A stretch of 64,000 bases of DNA, taken from the NCBI RefSeq assembly GCF_017635265.1, contig NZ_JAGBLU010000104.1, positions 124,001-188,000 on the forward strand. The letters are read 5' to 3'. Below, piece after piece: positions 35,159 to 43,923 of the stretch. The notes below the pieces were generated by a model, which saw only the letters and a list, made by a program, of their open reading frames with translations, was not told where the DNA came from and did no database searches. This DNA comes from Butyrivibrio sp. Lineage in GTDB: Bacteria; Bacillota; Clostridia; Lachnospirales; Lachnospiraceae. Positions within the stretch are counted from its first letter, which is position 1; every line of letters starts with the position of its first letter. The position numbers and the translations under genes are program-made.

Positions 35159-36670
35159 ATGCCAATCAGAATAACAGGAATGAATTCAGGACTTGATACA
35201 GAAAGTATCATAACTGCTTTGACGCAGCGCTATCAGGACAAGGTAGATACCAATAAGAATAATCAGAAAAAACTGACTTGGAAACAGGACAAGTGGAAAG
35301 AACTTAATAAAAAGGCTACTGCATTCTATAATGGAACACTTGCAAATATGCGCTTTTCAACTGCATATACAAAGAAGACTACAACTGCCTCAAATTCATC
35401 AGCTGTAACTGTTATAACAGGTGATAGTGCGATGAATGCAAACCAGACCTTAAACATAAAATCTTTGGCAACATCTGCTTTTTTGACTGGTGACAGCGTT
35501 ACTGCAACAGATGGAAGCGGGGCAACAAAAACTACTACAATGTCTGAACTTGGGGTAACTGAAACAAGCACCATTGAGTTTAAAATTGGCGGTAGTGATA
35601 CTGATATTTTATCGGTAAGTGTTGATTCAACAGATACGATTGAGAATGTTCTTTATAAGTTAAAAGCAGCTACCTCTTCTGAAACCGGAACAAGTCTAAA
35701 CTTTAATTACGATGAGAACAACAACAGATTTTTCGTGTCTGCTAAAAATGCCGGAGCAGGAAATAATTTTGAGGCTGTATCATCAACACTTTCTAGTGCA
35801 CTAGGCTTTAACAGCGCTAACTATGTCGAAGGAACCAATGCGAAAATTGAACTAAACGGGGTTACCTATACAAGTGATACCAATACATTTGAAATAAATG
35901 GTTTAACTATTACTGCAAATGAAGTTGCCTCTGGAATAACATTGAGTACAAAACAGGATACAAGTGGCGTATATGACAATATAAAGAAATTGCTTAAAGA
36001 GTACAACGATCTTATGAAGGAGTTTGCTACAGCATACAATGCTGACAAAGCAACTAAGTATAAGATGCTCACTGATGATCAAAAAGAAGAAATGTCCGAT
36101 GATGAAGTTGAAGAATGGGAAACCAAAATAAAGGAAGGGCTTCTTAGCGGAGACGAAACTATAGCGAGTGTAAGAAGTGGTTTAAAGAGTATTACAACAG
36201 CCGGAGTTGATGTAACATTAAAGGATGGAACCGTGAAGAAGATGTTCCTTTCTGATTTTGGAATAGGTACAGGCAGTTATTTTGCTACAGATGAAAATGA
36301 GAGGGATGCTCTTCATATTGACGGCGATACGGATGATTCACTTACAAGTGGAAATACTGATATTCTTAAAGCATTTATTTCTTCTGATCCTGAAGCAGTA
36401 CAGGGATTTTTCATCGAATTTTCAAGGTCGATGTACAGCAAAATGTCGGATCTTATGAGAGGAACTGAGTACAGCAGTTCATTCACTATCTATGAAGACA
36501 AACTTATGGCAAGTCAGTACAGCGCATATAATACCAAGATATCGGATGCGGAGGAAGCGCTGACTGCTGCTCAGGATAAGTTATATAGCAAATATGCTGC
36601 GATGGAAAAAGCTTTAGCTAAAATAAATGGCTCCAGCGGATCTTTATCCAGTATGTTTGGAGCAAACTAA
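35159..36670 (+). CDS. fliD: Flagellar filament cap protein FliD
   Basis: FliD caps the filament tip and folds incoming flagellin. The 503-residue protein has the N-terminal signature RITGMNSGLDTESIITALTQ, a central variable domain with LGFNSANYVEGTNAKIELNG and the helical C-terminal MASQYSAYNTKISDAEEALT. RBS AAAGGAGAACG precedes ATG 35159. Its length is within the usual range. Confidence 0.95.
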   Translation: MPIRITGMNSGLDTESIITALTQRYQDKVDTNKNNQKKLTWKQDKWKELNKKATAFYNGTLANMRFSTAYTKKTTTASNSSAVTVITGDSAMNANQTLNIKSLATSAFLTGDSVTATDGSGATKTTTMSELGVTETSTIEFKIGGSDTDILSVSVDSTDTIENVLYKLKAATSSETGTSLNFNYDENNNRFFVSAKNAGAGNNFEAVSSTLSSALGFNSANYVEGTNAKIELNGVTYTSDTNTFEINGLTITANEVASGITLSTKQDTSGVYDNIKKLLKEYNDLMKEFATAYNADKATKYKMLTDDQKEEMSDDEVEEWETKIKEGLLSGDETIASVRSGLKSITTAGVDVTLKDGTVKKMFLSDFGIGTGSYFATDENERDALHIDGDTDDSLTSGNTDILKAFISSDPEAVQGFFIEFSRSMYSKMSDLMRGTEYSSSFTIYEDKLMASQYSAYNTKISDAEEALTAAQDKLYSKYAAMEKALAKINGSSGSLSSMFGAN

Positions 36671-36700
36671 TAATAGAATACAAGAATGAGAGGATAAAAT

Positions 36701-37102
36701 ATGCCAGTAATCAGCCCACAGCAAAAAGCTTATGCTCAATATAAAAACAATAAGATAATGAGTGCAACTGCCCCGGAACTCACACTTATGTTATATGACG
36801 GGACTATTAAGTTTTTAAATATTGCTGAATTTGCTATTGAAAAAGGTGATCTTCAAAAGGCTCATGAGAATATTATTAAAACTGAAAAAATAATAGATTA
36901 TCTCAGAAATACGCTGGATATGAAATATCCCGTTGCTCAAGACTTTGAGAATATGTATTCATACATTGACAGAAGGCTGGTAGAGGCCAATATGACAAAA
37001 GATAAAGAGATAGTCACTGAAATTAATGGTCACATGCATGCTATAAGAGATAACTGGATTGAAGTGATGAAAAGGAATAATGTATATGTGAAAGAAGCAT
37101 AA
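36701..37102 (+). CDS. fliS: Flagellin export chaperone FliS
   Basis: FliS (133 aa) binds the C-terminus of unfolded flagellin and prevents early assembly. The characteristic AYAQYKNNKIMSATAPELTL, MLYDGTIKFLNIAEFAI and KAHENIIKTEKIIDYLRNTL are present. RBS GAGGATAAA lies before ATG 36701. It follows fliD by 30 nt. Confidence 0.96.
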   Translation: MPVISPQQKAYAQYKNNKIMSATAPELTLMLYDGTIKFLNIAEFAIEKGDLQKAHENIIKTEKIIDYLRNTLDMKYPVAQDFENMYSYIDRRLVEANMTKDKEIVTEINGHMHAIRDNWIEVMKRNNVYVKEA

Positions 37103-37111
37103 ACGGGGGTA

Positions 37112-37594
37112 ATGATGGTTTCAACAAGTCTTGATATTTTGGAAGATAGTCTTATAAAAAAGATAGAAGTCATGGAAAAAATTGAGGAACTAAATAATAA
37201 GCAGGAGGAAATCCTAAAAAATCCTGAGTTGGTTGATGACAAGGAATTTGATGAAACTCTTGATGAAAAGGGAGAACTTATTGATAAGCTTCTTCATTTG
37301 GATGATGGATTCCAATCACTTTTTGACGAAGTAAAAGCATCACTTCAAGAAAGCAAGATGGAACATAAAGACCAGATACAACGAATGCAGGATCATATAA
37401 AGACAATTACTTCAAAAAGCGCTTCAATAGAAGTAAAGGAGCGCAGAAATAAAAAACTGGCAGAGGAGTATTTTAGTGCAGCCAGGAGAAAAATGAACTA
37501 TAGCAGAAAGACATCTGCAGCTGCATTCAACTATTACAGAACGATGAATAATTTTAAGGATATTCCTCCACAGTTTATGGATAACAAAAATTAA
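37112..37594 (+). CDS. FliT-like flagellar coiled-coil protein
   Basis: The 160-residue product is charged and helical, with predicted coiled coil along most of its length (LIKKIEVMEKIEELNNKQEE, FDETLDEKGELIDKLLHLDD) and an Arg-rich end with SRKTSAAAFNYYRTMNNF. Its place after fliS, 9 nt away, is where Clostridia keep fliT, the FliD chaperone. Sequence likeness is weak, so the name is given by position. A second in-frame ATG at 37115 is equally possible. Confidence 0.75.
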   Translation: MMVSTSLDILEDSLIKKIEVMEKIEELNNKQEEILKNPELVDDKEFDETLDEKGELIDKLLHLDDGFQSLFDEVKASLQESKMEHKDQIQRMQDHIKTITSKSASIEVKERRNKKLAEEYFSAARRKMNYSRKTSAAAFNYYRTMNNFKDIPPQFMDNKN

Positions 37595-37600
37595 GAAACT

Positions 37601-37642
37601 GAAGGCTGTTGCATTGTTTTATTGCAATAGCCTTCTTAAGTT
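37601..37642 (+). terminator. Probable terminator after the fliT-like gene
   Basis: GAAGGC-TGTTGCA pairs with TGCAA-TAGCCTTC; the T run after it is short, so termination may be partial. Confidence 0.65.
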
Positions 37643-37662
37643 TGAAAATGTGAGGTAGTATT

Positions 37663-38493
37663 ATGCTAAATGATGGAATTAGTGTTATCATTCCTACCTT
37701 TAATCGTAAAAACTATATATTAAATTCTGTAAATAGTGTATTAAATCAGACTTACCGTAATCTTGAGGTTATAGTGGTGGATGATGGTTCCGAAGATGGG
37801 ACAGAGATTCTTTTTAATGATTTTTCAGATATAAGATTAAGGTATTATAGACTAAAAAGTAATCACGGAGTAGCATATGCCAGAAATTTTGGAGTTGAAC
37901 ATTCAAGATATGATGTCATAGCATTTAACGATAGTGATGACTTGTGGCATGAGGATAAATTACAGAGGCAAATGGAATATTGGAATGAACATGAAGATGA
38001 TATTTTGGTGTATTGTGCCTATGCCATGAAAGAAAATCTTAACGATAAAAAGTTTATTAAAGCTCCGGTAGAACCTATTAGCAGTAGTGAATACGGACAA
38101 GAAACGTTTTTGTATCTTTTAAACCAAAATACAATTGGTACGCCAACTATTCTTATGAAGAAAAAAGTTTTTTTGCAGATAGGTGGATTCGATACATCGT
38201 TACCTGCGCTAGAGGACTGGGACTTGGCAGTAAGACTTTCCATAATCGGAAAAATTGGATATTTAGATGAAATACTTGTGTCTGTTGATGCTGCCATAAG
38301 ACCGGATCGTCTGTCAGTACAAGGCAACTCTTACTATGTTGCAAGATGTGCTATTCTTTCTAAATATGAGAGTGAGCTTGCAGATATAGGGATTTTGGAT
38401 GTGTATCTTAATTCTATTAAAGAAAAAGCAAGATTTGAAGGGAATATTGAAAAGGCAAATGAAATAATTAATCATTTTTTTTATAAAAAATGA
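37663..38493 (+). CDS. GT2 family glycosyltransferase
   Basis: This is a GT-A fold inverting transferase of 276 aa: ISVIIPTFNRKNYILNSVNS at the nucleotide-binding start, then VDDGSEDGTEILF and FNDSDDLWHEDKL with the D-x-D metal site. The acceptor region ends ALEDWDLAVRLSIIG, with the E-D-W motif. It lies between the fliT-like gene and flagellins, so flagellin glycosylation is the likely role. Its RBS is GTGAGG. Confidence 0.9.
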   Translation: MLNDGISVIIPTFNRKNYILNSVNSVLNQTYRNLEVIVVDDGSEDGTEILFNDFSDIRLRYYRLKSNHGVAYARNFGVEHSRYDVIAFNDSDDLWHEDKLQRQMEYWNEHEDDILVYCAYAMKENLNDKKFIKAPVEPISSSEYGQETFLYLLNQNTIGTPTILMKKKVFLQIGGFDTSLPALEDWDLAVRLSIIGKIGYLDEILVSVDAAIRPDRLSVQGNSYYVARCAILSKYESELADIGILDVYLNSIKEKARFEGNIEKANEIINHFFYKK

Positions 38494-38511
38494 AAAAAAG
38501 TTAAATTGAGG

Positions 38512-38538
38512 TTAAGTTAATAAAAAAAGAGCCGATAT
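38512..38538 (+). promoter_or_regulatory. Sigma28 promoter of flagellin 1
   Basis: GCCGATAT (38531-38538) matches the -10 box at seven of eight positions. The -35 is TTAA at 15 bp or TAAG at 14 bp, weaker than that of flagellin 2. Confidence 0.7.
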
Positions 38539-38648
38539 TAGTAATGTAAAGACAATAGTAATGCAGCCATGGAAGGGAGTCCAACAGCGCTGAGAAAAAT
38601 AAACGGATAGTAGCATGGATGCGGCGCCCGTTCATGGAGGAATTTCAA

Positions 38649-39473
38649 ATGGTAGTACAACACAATATCACTGCAATGAATGCACAGAGACAGCTCGGCA
38701 TTACAACAGACAATCAGGCTAAGTCGAGTGAAAAACTTTCATCCGGTTACAGAATTAACAGAGCAGCAGATGATGCAGCAGGCCTTGCAATCTCTGAAAA
38801 AATGAGACGACAGATCAGAGGGCTTACACAGGCTTCGGTAAATGCCCAGGATGGTATTTCAGCAGTACAGACAGCTGAAGGAGCGCTGATTGAAGTTCAC
38901 GATATGCTTCAGAGAATGGATGAACTTGCAACTAAGGCCGGAACAGATACTCTTCAGAGTCAGGATCGTCACTATATTCAGCAGGAAGTTGACAATCTTA
39001 TTTCAGAAATTACCCGTACAGCTACAACAACTAAATTTAATGATACATATCTGCTTGACGGAACCTTTACCAATAAGGAGATTCAGGTCGGGGCAGATCA
39101 GTCACCTAATGATTATATTAAGATATCAATTGTAAATATGAGTGCGGATACTATTGGCGTATCTAACCTTAAGGTGACAGGTACGGATGGTTCTCTTGGA
39201 AGATCAGCAATAGATACAATTAAAACTGCTCTGACATCAATTTCAAGTCAGAGAGCAGATCTTGGTGCTGTTCAGAACAGACTTGAGCATACTATCAAGA
39301 ATCTTGATAATGTAAATGAGAATACAGTTGCAGCAGAATCACAGATTCGTGATACCGACATGGCCGCTGAAATGGTTAGATATTCAAATAACAATATTTT
39401 GGCACAGGCTGGTCAGTCAATGCTTGCTCAGGCAAATCAGACAAATCAGGGAGTTTTGTCACTACTTCAATAA
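38649..39473 (+). CDS. Flagellin 1
   Basis: This filament subunit of 274 aa has only the terminal D0/D1 domains (MVVQHNITAMNAQRQLGITT, INRAADDAAGLAISEKMRRQ at the front; EMVRYSNNNILAQAGQSMLA, then QANQTNQGVLSLL at the end) and a very short centre, without D2/D3. I start at ATG 38649 with GGAGG upstream rather than the upstream in-frame Met. It is about 91% identical to flagellin 2, but uses fewer of the codons common in highly expressed genes. Its own terminator follows. Maf-type and other transferases nearby suggest it is glycosylated. Confidence 0.96.
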   Translation: MVVQHNITAMNAQRQLGITTDNQAKSSEKLSSGYRINRAADDAAGLAISEKMRRQIRGLTQASVNAQDGISAVQTAEGALIEVHDMLQRMDELATKAGTDTLQSQDRHYIQQEVDNLISEITRTATTTKFNDTYLLDGTFTNKEIQVGADQSPNDYIKISIVNMSADTIGVSNLKVTGTDGSLGRSAIDTIKTALTSISSQRADLGAVQNRLEHTIKNLDNVNENTVAAESQIRDTDMAAEMVRYSNNNILAQAGQSMLAQANQTNQGVLSLLQ

Positions 39474-39487
39474 TATAATATTTTACT

Positions 39488-39521
39488 AAAGAGCCTTGGG
39501 ATTTTCTCAAGGTTCTTTTTT
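39488..39521 (+). terminator. Terminator of flagellin 1
   Basis: AAAGAGCCTTG-GGA pairs with TC-CAAGGTTCTTT, followed by T residues. Confidence 0.9.
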
Positions 39522-39558
39522 CGAGAAGAAATTAATACTTTATTTATAAAATTAGGGG

Positions 39559-39585
39559 TAAAGTTTTTAGAATTATAGTCGATAA
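39559..39585 (+). promoter_or_regulatory. Sigma28 promoter of flagellin 2
   Basis: TAAA (39559-39562), 15 bp, GTCGATAA (39578-39585): one mismatch to the consensus, identical boxes to flgM P1. Confidence 0.9.
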
Positions 39586-39652
39586 TAAAAGTGTAACAAA
39601 AAAGGAATGATTTTAAGCCAGCGTTAAAGTCATTTCGGAAACTACTAAACGA

Positions 39653-39668
39653 GCAGCAAGGATGCTGC
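39653..39668 (+). promoter_or_regulatory. Candidate CsrA-binding hairpin in the flagellin 2 leader
   Basis: GCAGCA-AGGA-TGCTGC is a perfect six-pair stem with AGGA as the loop, 27 nt before the start codon. A second GGA lies in the Shine-Dalgarno sequence AAGGAGGAT (39680-39688). Paired sites of this type are used by CsrA on Bacillus hag mRNA. Confidence 0.7.
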
Positions 39669-39694
39669 CGTACAAATTCAAGGAGGATAATAAT

Positions 39695-40519
39695 ATGGTA
39701 GTACAACACAACGTAACAGCGATGAATGCACAGAGACAGCTTGGTATCACAACTGGACTTCAGGCAAAGTCAAGTGAGAAGTTGTCATCAGGTTACAAGA
39801 TCAACAGAGCAGCAGATGATGCAGCAGGTCTTGCAATTTCTGAAAAGATGAGACGTCAGATCAGAGGTCTTACACAGGCTTCTGCTAACGCTCAGGATGG
39901 TATTTCAGCAGTACAGACAGCTGAAGGAGCACTTACTGAAGTACATGATATGCTTCAGAGAATGGATGAACTTGCAACTAAGGCTGGTACAGATACACTT
40001 CAGTCTCAGGATCGTGACTACATCCAGCAGGAAGTAGATAACCTTCTTTCTGAGATTACACGTACTGCTACAACAACAAGTTTCAACGACACAAAACTTC
40101 TTGATGGATCATTCACAGCAAAAGAAATTCAGGTTGGTGCAGACCAGTCACCTAACGATTATATCAAAGTTTCTATCGTTAATATGTCTGCTGATACAAT
40201 CGGTGTATCTAACATTAAGGTAACAGGTTCAGACGGATCTAATGGACGTTCTGCGATTGATACTATTAAGACAGCTATTAAGTCAATTTCCAGCCAGAGA
40301 GCAGATCTCGGTGCTATCCAGAACAGACTTGAGCACACAATCAAGAACCTTGACAATGTCAATGAGAACACAACAGCAGCTGAATCACTGATTCGTGATA
40401 CAGATATGGCTGCAGAGATGGTTAAGTACTCAAATAACAACATCCTTGCACAGGCTGGACAGTCAATGCTGGCACAGGCTAACCAGTCAAATCAGGGAGT
40501 ACTTTCACTTCTCGGCTAA
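39695..40519 (+). CDS. Flagellin 2 (probable major flagellin)
   Basis: The 274-aa flagellin has complete D0/D1 ends (MVVQHNVTAMNAQRQLGITT; MVKYSNNNILAQAGQSMLAQ) and almost no variable centre. It differs from flagellin 1 at about 24 positions, such as DRDY for DRHY and LLG for LLQ at the end. Its promoter matches sigma28 better than that of flagellin 1, its RBS is stronger (AAGGAGGATAAT), and it uses more NNC and CGT codons, all pointing to higher expression. I start at ATG 39695 for its spacing. The leader hairpin suggests CsrA/FliW control. Confidence 0.97.
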   Translation: MVVQHNVTAMNAQRQLGITTGLQAKSSEKLSSGYKINRAADDAAGLAISEKMRRQIRGLTQASANAQDGISAVQTAEGALTEVHDMLQRMDELATKAGTDTLQSQDRDYIQQEVDNLLSEITRTATTTSFNDTKLLDGSFTAKEIQVGADQSPNDYIKVSIVNMSADTIGVSNIKVTGSDGSNGRSAIDTIKTAIKSISSQRADLGAIQNRLEHTIKNLDNVNENTTAAESLIRDTDMAAEMVKYSNNNILAQAGQSMLAQANQSNQGVLSLLG

Positions 40520-40569
40520 TTTATTGGTTCGTAGTATTAAGCATTCTGATGCATACATTGCGACTACCA

Positions 40570-40602
40570 AAAGCGGCTCCGGATTTTCCGGAGTCGTTTT
40601 TT
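40570..40602 (+). terminator. Terminator of flagellin 2
   Basis: CGGCTCCGGA pairs with TCCGGAGTCG (one G-T) around TTT and is followed by a T run. Confidence 0.92.
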
Positions 40603-40641
40603 CACGATATGATAAAAATCGTACAATTTCTTATGTAAAAA

Positions 40642-41445
40642 TCAAATCGAAATCCAGCCTCTAAGACAGATGTCAGGCGCAGGGGCGTTGTTAAACCATT
40701 TGTTTGGAATTATTGTGATAGATTCAGGATGAACTGATAAGGCCGCAGCCCACCAACTAAAGCTTGAATTTGCTATAATATGATATTTTGTGTGGGACAT
40801 AAGGTACATATCCTGGTATGCTTTTCTTAATGGCATGAGAAAATAATTGTAATTGTATATGAATTGAAAGCTTTCTGCTACATAATCAGGATCATCCGAA
40901 AAAATATATAAGATAATATCGTCTCCTACAAAATCAGAAAGAATGTTTAATGCTTTTTCATAATACAAAGGGGACAATTGAGTAAACATCTCAAAGTTTC
41001 CACTATGCAGGTAATCTGTTCGCCTTATGTGCATAGATACGGATAAAGTATTTTGCATATCTGAAGATATTTGTCTGAGTTCATCAGTAATAAAGCTATC
41101 TTTTAAAGTTAGTTCTTTCTTTATTGAAGGATAGATTGTTTCAAGGAATTTTTTGTCTTGCCAGTATCCTTTAAAAAAATCAAGGAAATAATCATCTGAA
41201 ATATCTGTTAGATCAGGTTCATAAATAAGCCGTCTGTATCCAACGCTTCCCTTAACTGAAATAAAGTCTGTATTATATTTTGATAGGTCAAAATCTCTGT
41301 TGGCTAAGGCAGGATCATTTTTGACGTAATCATAGAAGTTAAGATATAAAACAGAAGCCTGACCTGTTAATGATTCCACATATCTTGCGAATGTATATTG
41401 AAACATTTGGTTGCCTAAACCACCGGTAATCTCAAAAAAATTCAT
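40642..41445 (-). CDS. Alpha-1,2-fucosyltransferase-like enzyme, GT11
   Basis: GT11 enzymes transfer fucose from GDP-fucose. The 267-residue product has the three family motifs: GGLGNQMFQYTFAR at the start, VSMHIRRTDYL (donor binding H-x-R-R-x-D), and SSFSWWAAALS near the end. RBS GGAG lies before ATG 41445. It sits 15 nt after a 70-aa gene on the same strand. Near the flagellin genes it may cap the flagellin glycan, although no GDP-fucose synthesis genes lie in this window. Confidence 0.92.
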   Translation of the reverse strand: MNFFEITGGLGNQMFQYTFARYVESLTGQASVLYLNFYDYVKNDPALANRDFDLSKYNTDFISVKGSVGYRRLIYEPDLTDISDDYFLDFFKGYWQDKKFLETIYPSIKKELTLKDSFITDELRQISSDMQNTLSVSMHIRRTDYLHSGNFEMFTQLSPLYYEKALNILSDFVGDDIILYIFSDDPDYVAESFQFIYNYNYFLMPLRKAYQDMYLMSHTKYHIIANSSFSWWAAALSVHPESITIIPNKWFNNAPAPDICLRGWISI

Positions 41446-41460
41446 TTACATATTCTCCAC

Positions 41461-41673
41461 TTATTTAAGTGTAACTGTAATATTTACGTCACCTGTTATT
41501 AAATAAGTTAGTATATAGTCTATTGATTCCGCTATTTTATTAACATCATTCTCGTTAGAATAGTCAAAAACAGTTTGACCATTAGTATTAGATATAGCAA
41601 TTTTTAATAGTTGACTACACTGCTGATTACGGATAGTCAACAAAGATGATTTGTCAACCGAAATAATTTTCAT
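41461..41673 (-). CDS. Small hypothetical protein (70 aa) upstream of the GT11 gene
   Basis: I do not recognise the family. MKIISVDKSSLLTIRNQQCS, with later FDYSNENDVNKIAESIDYIL and TGDVNITVTLK, looks like an alpha/beta mini-domain. It has no D-S-L phosphopantetheine site, so it is not an acyl carrier. I start at ATG 41673 with GAGGAAAAGG upstream; an in-frame ATG 21 nt earlier lacks an RBS. It is probably co-transcribed with the GT11 gene from the 97-bp divergent spacer. Confidence 0.6.
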   Translation of the reverse strand: MKIISVDKSSLLTIRNQQCSQLLKIAISNTNGQTVFDYSNENDVNKIAESIDYILTYLITGDVNITVTLK

Positions 41674-41770
41674 GGCCTTTTCCTCAAATATCACTTATCA
41701 CTTTTTAGTATAGCATAAAAACGGTATATAGATTATAATTTATTATAGATATATTATTGGATGGTGCATA

Positions 41771-43864
41771 ATGAGACAGAATATTAGGACGATTGAAAAA
41801 CCGGTAATAGATGTTCTTGTTGCAGTAGCAGCCAGAGGTGGAGGGGAAAACTGCATTAATATGGTTGGCAAATACTTGTGCCAAAAAGGCTTCCGTGTTC
41901 GAGTCATACAGATGATATATGAGGGAGTGAAGTGGGCAGATGAATGCATGGAATATAGTTTTATTTTTCCTTCCAGAGAAGATCACGAATTGCATGATTT
42001 TATATCAGAATATACTAATTATATTAAGCATCATGGTGCTCCTGATCTGGTTTTAGCAACTGCATGGCCGATGATGTCATATGTTGCTAAAAGGACATCT
42101 CAAGAGCTAAATAAAAATTTTATTGTTGCATCTTGGCTACATGCACCATTAAGTATGTATGAGGCATCAAATTTTGGAGGGGGAGACTATGTAAAGTATG
42201 CTGATCTTCACTTTGCAATTAGTAATGAAATAGCCGGGGCTATAAGAAATGCAGATCCTGATGGAATTATCTATCGTGTAAACAATCCGGTTGATTTATC
42301 CAAAATTCACCCTATTGAGAGAAGAAATAAAGGAACATTACTTTTTGTAGGAAGGTTATCTGAAGAAAAAAATATCGGGATAATTATCGGTGCAATAGCA
42401 CTTGCAAGAACAGAATGGAAGCTGGATATAATTGGTGATGGGGATGAAAAAGAAAAACTTATAAACCTTGCCAATGAATTTGACGTAGCAAATAGAATTA
42501 GTTTTATGGGATGGACTGATGATCCATGGAAATATGCAGAGGGTACAACTGCGCTTGTTTTATCATCTATGTTTGAAGGCTCTCCGCTTGTAGCTATTGA
42601 AGCGCTAAGCTGCGGACTTCCGATAATAGCAAACCATTCAAGCCGGGTAGGAGAAGTGATAATACAAAATGAAACAGGATGTCTTTATGAGGATAACGAT
42701 ATAGAGGGCTTGGCTTGTATTCTTGATGATATAGCAAATGAAAGAATAACTTTTGCGTCAGAAAAAAAGTGTCGGGAATCCGTATTTGACTATAAAGATG
42801 AAATTGCACTATTTGATTTTTATGCCAAAATATATGCCGCTGTAAATGGCAGAAGAGTAGTGTCACATGAATTAGGTGCATTAAAACCAATCATTAAAGA
42901 TAGAATAAGCGTTATAGTGCCCTGCTACAATGTTGAAAAATATATAGGTAGGTGTCTGGACAGTATTATTAATCAAACTGTTGGGCTGGAAAGATTAGAG
43001 ATAATTGCTGTAAATGACTGTTCGACGGATCATACAATAGATATTTTGGAAAAGTATGAAAAGAAATACCCGGATAGATTATGTATGGTGAATTGCAGTG
43101 AAAACGGTGGTTTGAGCAGGGCAAGGAATATAGGGCTTACATATGCTACTGGAGACTATATTTCATTCGTTGATTCGGATGATTATATTAGGGCGGATAT
43201 GTTGGAAAAGCTGTTGTTGAATGCACTATGTTATAAGACTGACGTAGTTTCATGCGATTTTGACATTTTTGATGATAAGCTTCCTACTAAACAGGATGAA
43301 GCATATGTGGAGGGATATTATACAGTTGTTGAAAGTGAATTTGATAGAAGACAGCTTTTGGCAGATAATCTATTTTTTAATTCAGCCTGGGCTAAATTGT
43401 TTAATCGTGATTTTTTAAAAGGTGATATAGACCTTTTATTTCCGGAAGGGTATAGGATGGAGGATATCTTATTCACTTACACAGTTGTGGCTAAAGCAGA
43501 CTTCTGGCTACATATTAAATATAATGGCTATTTATACTATCAGAATAGTGAAGGCATAATGAAGTCTTCAGCTATAAAGGACTATTATATGGATGTATTT
43601 AAAGTTTTTGCTATGGCTGTTGACAAATACAAAGAGCTGAATCTTTTTAATGCACTTTATAGAGAACTAGAATACGCATATTACATAAAAGTTTTTAAAA
43701 ACATTATTCTTTATGTTTCAGCTGAATTCAAAGAACTGCCAATGGATAACATAGAATTATTAGTTAATTATATGAAAGATAATTTTTCTGATTATAACCG
43801 AAATGAGTATCTTTCAGAATCAGAAAAAGAAGATATTGCTGATTGGTGTGAGATTATTAAGTAG
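41771..43864 (+). CDS. Bifunctional GT4-GT2 glycosyltransferase
   Basis: The 697-residue protein joins two transferases. Residues 1-370 are a GT4 enzyme (LLFVGRLSEEKNIGIIIGAI, IIGDGDEKEKLI, SSMFEGSPLVAIEALSCGLP). Residues 379-697 are a complete GT2 enzyme (ISVIVPCYNVEKYIGRCLDS, VNDCSTDHTIDI, FVDSDDYI with D-x-D). Such fusions add two sugars in sequence. Its shorter relative at 32893 keeps only part of the GT2 half. It opens the plus-strand glycosylation operon; RBS GGATGG. Confidence 0.9.
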   Translation: MRQNIRTIEKPVIDVLVAVAARGGGENCINMVGKYLCQKGFRVRVIQMIYEGVKWADECMEYSFIFPSREDHELHDFISEYTNYIKHHGAPDLVLATAWPMMSYVAKRTSQELNKNFIVASWLHAPLSMYEASNFGGGDYVKYADLHFAISNEIAGAIRNADPDGIIYRVNNPVDLSKIHPIERRNKGTLLFVGRLSEEKNIGIIIGAIALARTEWKLDIIGDGDEKEKLINLANEFDVANRISFMGWTDDPWKYAEGTTALVLSSMFEGSPLVAIEALSCGLPIIANHSSRVGEVIIQNETGCLYEDNDIEGLACILDDIANERITFASEKKCRESVFDYKDEIALFDFYAKIYAAVNGRRVVSHELGALKPIIKDRISVIVPCYNVEKYIGRCLDSIINQTVGLERLEIIAVNDCSTDHTIDILEKYEKKYPDRLCMVNCSENGGLSRARNIGLTYATGDYISFVDSDDYIRADMLEKLLLNALCYKTDVVSCDFDIFDDKLPTKQDEAYVEGYYTVVESEFDRRQLLADNLFFNSAWAKLFNRDFLKGDIDLLFPEGYRMEDILFTYTVVAKADFWLHIKYNGYLYYQNSEGIMKSSAIKDYYMDVFKVFAMAVDKYKELNLFNALYRELEYAYYIKVFKNIILYVSAEFKELPMDNIELLVNYMKDNFSDYNRNEYLSESEKEDIADWCEIIK

Positions 43865-43923
43865 GTGAGAATTATACACTATTATTGAGTTTAAAATCTC
43901 GTGATTTGTAAAAAAGAGGCACA

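Noticed and set aside
41461..41673. Acyl carrier protein serving the FkbH-like enzymes
   Set aside because: No D-S-L phosphopantetheine motif and the wrong predicted fold order.
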